From an uncultured Microbacteriaceae bacterium (lineage in GTDB: Bacteria > Actinomycetota > Actinomycetes > Actinomycetales > Microbacteriaceae), in contig CAKUJB010000026.1 of assembly GCA_934661165.1 (NCBI GenBank), positions 1-17,654 on the forward strand: 17,654 bases of DNA, written 5' to 3'. This document shows, piece by piece, positions 15,288 through 17,654 of this stretch. Positions within the stretch are counted from its first letter, which is position 1; every line of letters begins with the position of its first letter. The notes beneath the pieces were generated by a model that saw only the letters and a program-made list of their open reading frames with translations, made no database searches and was not told where the DNA came from. Both the position numbers and the translations under genes were made by a program.

Positions 15288-16397
15288 ATGACCGCCAAGT
15301 CGAATGCGCGCCGCGCGGCGCGCACGGTCGGTCCCGTCCGGATCGTCGGCACCGGTCTGCTCGGCACCTCGATCGGCCACGGCCTCACGGCCCTCGGCGT
15401 CGAGGTCGTGCTGAGCGACGCCTCCCGCGCCGCGCTGTCGCTCGCGGTCGACTACGGCGCCGGCCGCCCTGCGATTGCCGAGGACCGGCCGCGCCTCGTC
15501 GTCGTCGCCGTCCCGCCGGACGTCACGGCCGATGTCGTCGAGGCGGAGCTCGCCGCGCACCCCGACGCGGTCGTCACCGATGTCGCGAGCGTCAAGCTCG
15601 AGCCGCTGCGGGAGCTGCGCCGCCGCGGCGTCGACATCAGCCGCTACATCGGCTCCCACCCCATGGCCGGTCGGGAGCGCAGCGGCGCGATCGCCGGCCG
15701 CGCCGACCTCTTCGTCGGCCGCCCCTGGATCGTGTGCCGCGACGAGGAGACCTCCCGCGAGGACCTCGCGGTCGTCGAGGCGCTCGCGCTCGACCTCGGC
15801 GCCCTCCCGCGCGAGATGGGCCCCGAGGACCACGACGCCGCCGTCGCGCTCGTCTCGCACGTCCCGCAGCTCGTCGCGAGCCTCCTCGCGAAGCGCCTGA
15901 CGCCCGCCGCCGACGAGTCCGTCGCGCTCGCCGGCCAGGGTCTGCGTGACACGACCCGCATCGCGGCGAGCGACCCGGCGCTCTGGACGCAGATCCTCAC
16001 CGCGAACTCGGCGCCCGTCGTCGAGCTGCTCCGAGCATTCCGCGACGATCTCGACGGCGTCATCGACGCGCTCGCCGAGCCCGAGGCGACGGGGGCGCGG
16101 CGCGCGATCGCGGGCGTCATCGCCGACGGCGGCGTCGGCGTCGCGCGCCTGCCGGGCAAGCACGGCCAGTCGAAGCACTTCGCCAGCGTCACCGTCCTCA
16201 TCGACGACCAGCCGGGGGAGATGGGCCGCCTCTTCACCTTCATGGGCGAGATCGGCATCAACCTCGAGGACCTCCGGCTCGAGCACTCGCCGGGCGCGCA
16301 GGTCGGCATGGCCGAGATCTCGGTGCTGCCGGAGGTCGAGGCGCGGTTCATCGAGGAGCTCGAGGCCGCCGGCTGGCGGATCGGCGGATCCGAGTGA
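15288..16397 (+). CDS. tyrA: Prephenate dehydrogenase with C-terminal ACT domain
   Basis: This 369-aa TyrA-type enzyme oxidatively decarboxylates prephenate to 4-hydroxyphenylpyruvate in tyrosine synthesis. The NAD(P)-binding motif VGTGLLGTSIG is at about 20-30, the substrate-site SHPMAGRERSG has His124, and the helical C-terminal dimerisation domain follows. An ACT domain from about residue 300 (SVTVLIDDQPGEMGRLF, then INLEDLRLEHSPG) probably gives feedback control by an aromatic amino acid. The ATG at 15288 has GGGG about 8 bases upstream and follows rluB by 30 bases. The stop overlaps cmk (GTGA). The gene order rluB-tyrA-cmk-der is typical of actinobacteria. Confidence 0.93.
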   Translation: MTAKSNARRAARTVGPVRIVGTGLLGTSIGHGLTALGVEVVLSDASRAALSLAVDYGAGRPAIAEDRPRLVVVAVPPDVTADVVEAELAAHPDAVVTDVASVKLEPLRELRRRGVDISRYIGSHPMAGRERSGAIAGRADLFVGRPWIVCRDEETSREDLAVVEALALDLGALPREMGPEDHDAAVALVSHVPQLVASLLAKRLTPAADESVALAGQGLRDTTRIAASDPALWTQILTANSAPVVELLRAFRDDLDGVIDALAEPEATGARRAIAGVIADGGVGVARLPGKHGQSKHFASVTVLIDDQPGEMGRLFTFMGEIGINLEDLRLEHSPGAQVGMAEISVLPEVEARFIEELEAAGWRIGGSE

Positions 16398-17062
16398 GCG
16401 TCGTCGTCATCGCCGTCGACGGCCCCGCCGGCTCCGGCAAGTCCTCCGTCTCCCGCGCCCTCGCCGCGCGACTCGGCTACCGCTACCTCGACACGGGCGC
16501 GGCGTATCGCGCGATCGCGTGGGAGGGCGACGCCCGCGGCGTCGACCTCGACGATGCGGCGGCCGTCGTCGACCTCGTGAGGAATGCGCGGGCCCACCAG
16601 GCCCTCGACCCCGCCGAGCGCTGGGTGCGCGTCGGCGAGACCGATGTCACCGAGGCGATCCGCGAGCCGCGGATCTCCGCGATCGTGAGCCGCGTCGCAG
16701 GGCTGCAGGCCGCGCGGGACGCGCTCAGCGAGGGCTTCCGGGCGATCATCGCCGGAAGTGCACCCGGCATCGTCGTCGAGGGCCGCGACATCACGACCGT
16801 CGTCGCGCCCGACGCGACCGTCCGGGTGCTGCTCACCGCGAGCCCCGAGGTGCGGGCCGGGCGTCGCGCGAAAGACCTCGCGGCGATGGGCGCCGAGGCC
16901 GCGACCGCGGACGTGCTCCGAGCGATCACGGAGCGGGATGCGCGAGACTCCCGCATGGTCGAGTTCCTCGCCGCCGCGCCCGGCGTCACGACGATCGACT
17001 CGACCGACCTGAGCTTCGACGAGACCGTCGACGCGATCGAGAGGCTGGTGCCGGCACGATGA
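16394..17062 (+). CDS. cmk: Cytidylate kinase
   Basis: This 222-aa kinase phosphorylates CMP and dCMP with ATP. The P-loop GPAGSGKSS is at residues 10-18, followed by RYLDTGAAYRAIAWEG (the CMP-binding start), and the family motif VEGRDITTVVAPDATVRVLL with the LID-type Arg-rich segment after it. Ile-Thr in GRDITTV replaces the more common Ile-Gly, a minor change. The length is normal. The GTG start overlaps the tyrA stop by 4 bases and the stop overlaps der by 4 bases (ATGA), so the three genes are translationally coupled. Confidence 0.95.
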   Translation: MSVVVIAVDGPAGSGKSSVSRALAARLGYRYLDTGAAYRAIAWEGDARGVDLDDAAAVVDLVRNARAHQALDPAERWVRVGETDVTEAIREPRISAIVSRVAGLQAARDALSEGFRAIIAGSAPGIVVEGRDITTVVAPDATVRVLLTASPEVRAGRRAKDLAAMGAEAATADVLRAITERDARDSRMVEFLAAAPGVTTIDSTDLSFDETVDAIERLVPAR

Positions 17063-17654
17063 CCGATCGACTCCCCGAGGACGGCGACTTCGACGACGCC
17101 GAGCTCCCTGCGCTCGACGAGGTCGAGGCCGAGCGGCTGCGCTCCCTCGACGAGGACCTCGCCGCCGCCCGCGCCGAGTCGCTCCGCGCCGGCCTCAGCG
17201 ACTACGCGCTCGAGGACGAGGACCTCGCGCTGCTCGAGGGCGAGGACTGGGGCCTCGACGCCGATGCGCCGACCCCCGCGCTCCCCGTGCTTGCGATCGT
17301 CGGCCGGCCGAACGTCGGCAAGTCGGCGCTCGTCAACCGCATCATCGGCCGCCGCGAGGCCGTCGTCGAGGACACGCCCGGCGTGACGCGCGACCGGGTG
17401 AGCTATGCCGCCGAGTGGCTCGACCGCCGATTCACCGTCGTCGACACCGGCGGCTGGGAGCCGGACGCGAAGGGCATCGACGCCGCCGTCGCCGCGCAGT
17501 CGGAGGTCGCGATCGACCTGTCCGACGCGATCCTCTTCGTCGTCGACGCGAAGGTCGGCGCGACGACGACCGACGAGCAGGTCGTCCGGCTGCTGCGCCG
17601 GGCGGGCAAGCCCGTCTTCCTTGTCGCGAACAAGATCGACGACGCCGTCCACGA
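17059..17654 (+). CDS. der: Ribosome biogenesis GTPase Der (EngA), 3'-truncated by window edge
   Basis: The first 198 codons of Der are present. Der is a double-GTPase-domain protein that helps assemble the 50S subunit. An acidic, helical N-terminal extension of about 75 residues precedes the first G domain; such extensions are usual in actinobacterial Der. G1 is GRPNVGKS (82-89), G2 lies in EDTPGVTRDR, G3 is DTGGW and G4 is NKID near the window end. The second G domain and KH-like domain lie beyond 17654. The ATG overlaps the cmk stop. Confidence 0.95.
   Translation, partial: MTDRLPEDGDFDDAELPALDEVEAERLRSLDEDLAAARAESLRAGLSDYALEDEDLALLEGEDWGLDADAPTPALPVLAIVGRPNVGKSALVNRIIGRREAVVEDTPGVTRDRVSYAAEWLDRRFTVVDTGGWEPDAKGIDAAVAAQSEVAIDLSDAILFVVDAKVGATTTDEQVVRLLRRAGKPVFLVANKIDDAVH

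Noticed and set aside
15190..15291. 33-codon ORF ending in the tyrA start codon, considered as an attenuator peptide
   Set aside because: It has no Tyr, Phe or Trp codons, and its GTG is only 3 bases after the -10, so it fits neither an aromatic attenuator nor a leaderless start.
14367..16286. Very long open frame on the minus strand opposite scpB-rluB-tyrA (also one opposite recN, 3574-5283)
   Set aside because: These arise from strong GC3 bias in the real + strand genes; their translations are Arg/Asp/Glu-rich low complexity without domains.

Overview
The window is a very GC-rich stretch of an actinobacterial chromosome. Gene order (HAD hydrolase, tlyA, nadK, recN, pyrG, NUDIX, xerD, parA, scpA, scpB, rluB, tyrA, cmk, der), heavy GTG-start use and leaderless-type promoters fit Micrococcales, probably Microbacteriaceae. 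The genus cannot be fixed from the sequence. Every recognised gene is on the + strand and most neighbours overlap or nearly touch.

Left housekeeping block (2-8693). It opens with the 3' part of a TPR-like gene, then a HAD-IIA phosphatase, a 47-aa hypothetical ORF, tlyA (2'-O-methyltransferase/haemolysin family), nadK (NAD kinase), recN (DNA repair), pyrG (CTP synthase), an ADP-ribose-type NUDIX hydrolase and the tyrosine recombinase xerD. Leaderless-type promoters precede the 47-aa ORF and pyrG.

Accessory interval (8694-12136). In relatives xerD is expected to lie close to parA. Here about 3.5 kb separates them, with visibly lower GC and mixed codon use. It holds one intact gene, a 712-aa AAA ATPase-TOPRIM protein of the OLD nuclease type (a candidate anti-phage gene). 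Behind it lies a degenerate second copy of the last 87 bp of xerD (67/87 identical, catalytic Tyr codon lost, in-frame stop), then about 780 bp of decayed sequence. A parA-upstream-like segment occurs twice: just after the ATPase gene and at its proper place before parA. The layout therefore reads as two tandem modules, each '[xerD 3' end]-[cargo]-[parA upstream]', marking the xerD/parA junction as a site of repeated gene gain and loss.

Right housekeeping block (12208-17654). A leaderless-type promoter drives parA, followed by scpA, scpB (SMC condensin partners), rluB (23S rRNA pseudouridine synthase), a TyrA-type prephenate dehydrogenase with an ACT domain, cmk and the 5' part of der. scpA carries an apparent frame-shifting deletion near 13702-13718, so its C-terminal winged-helix domain is out of frame.
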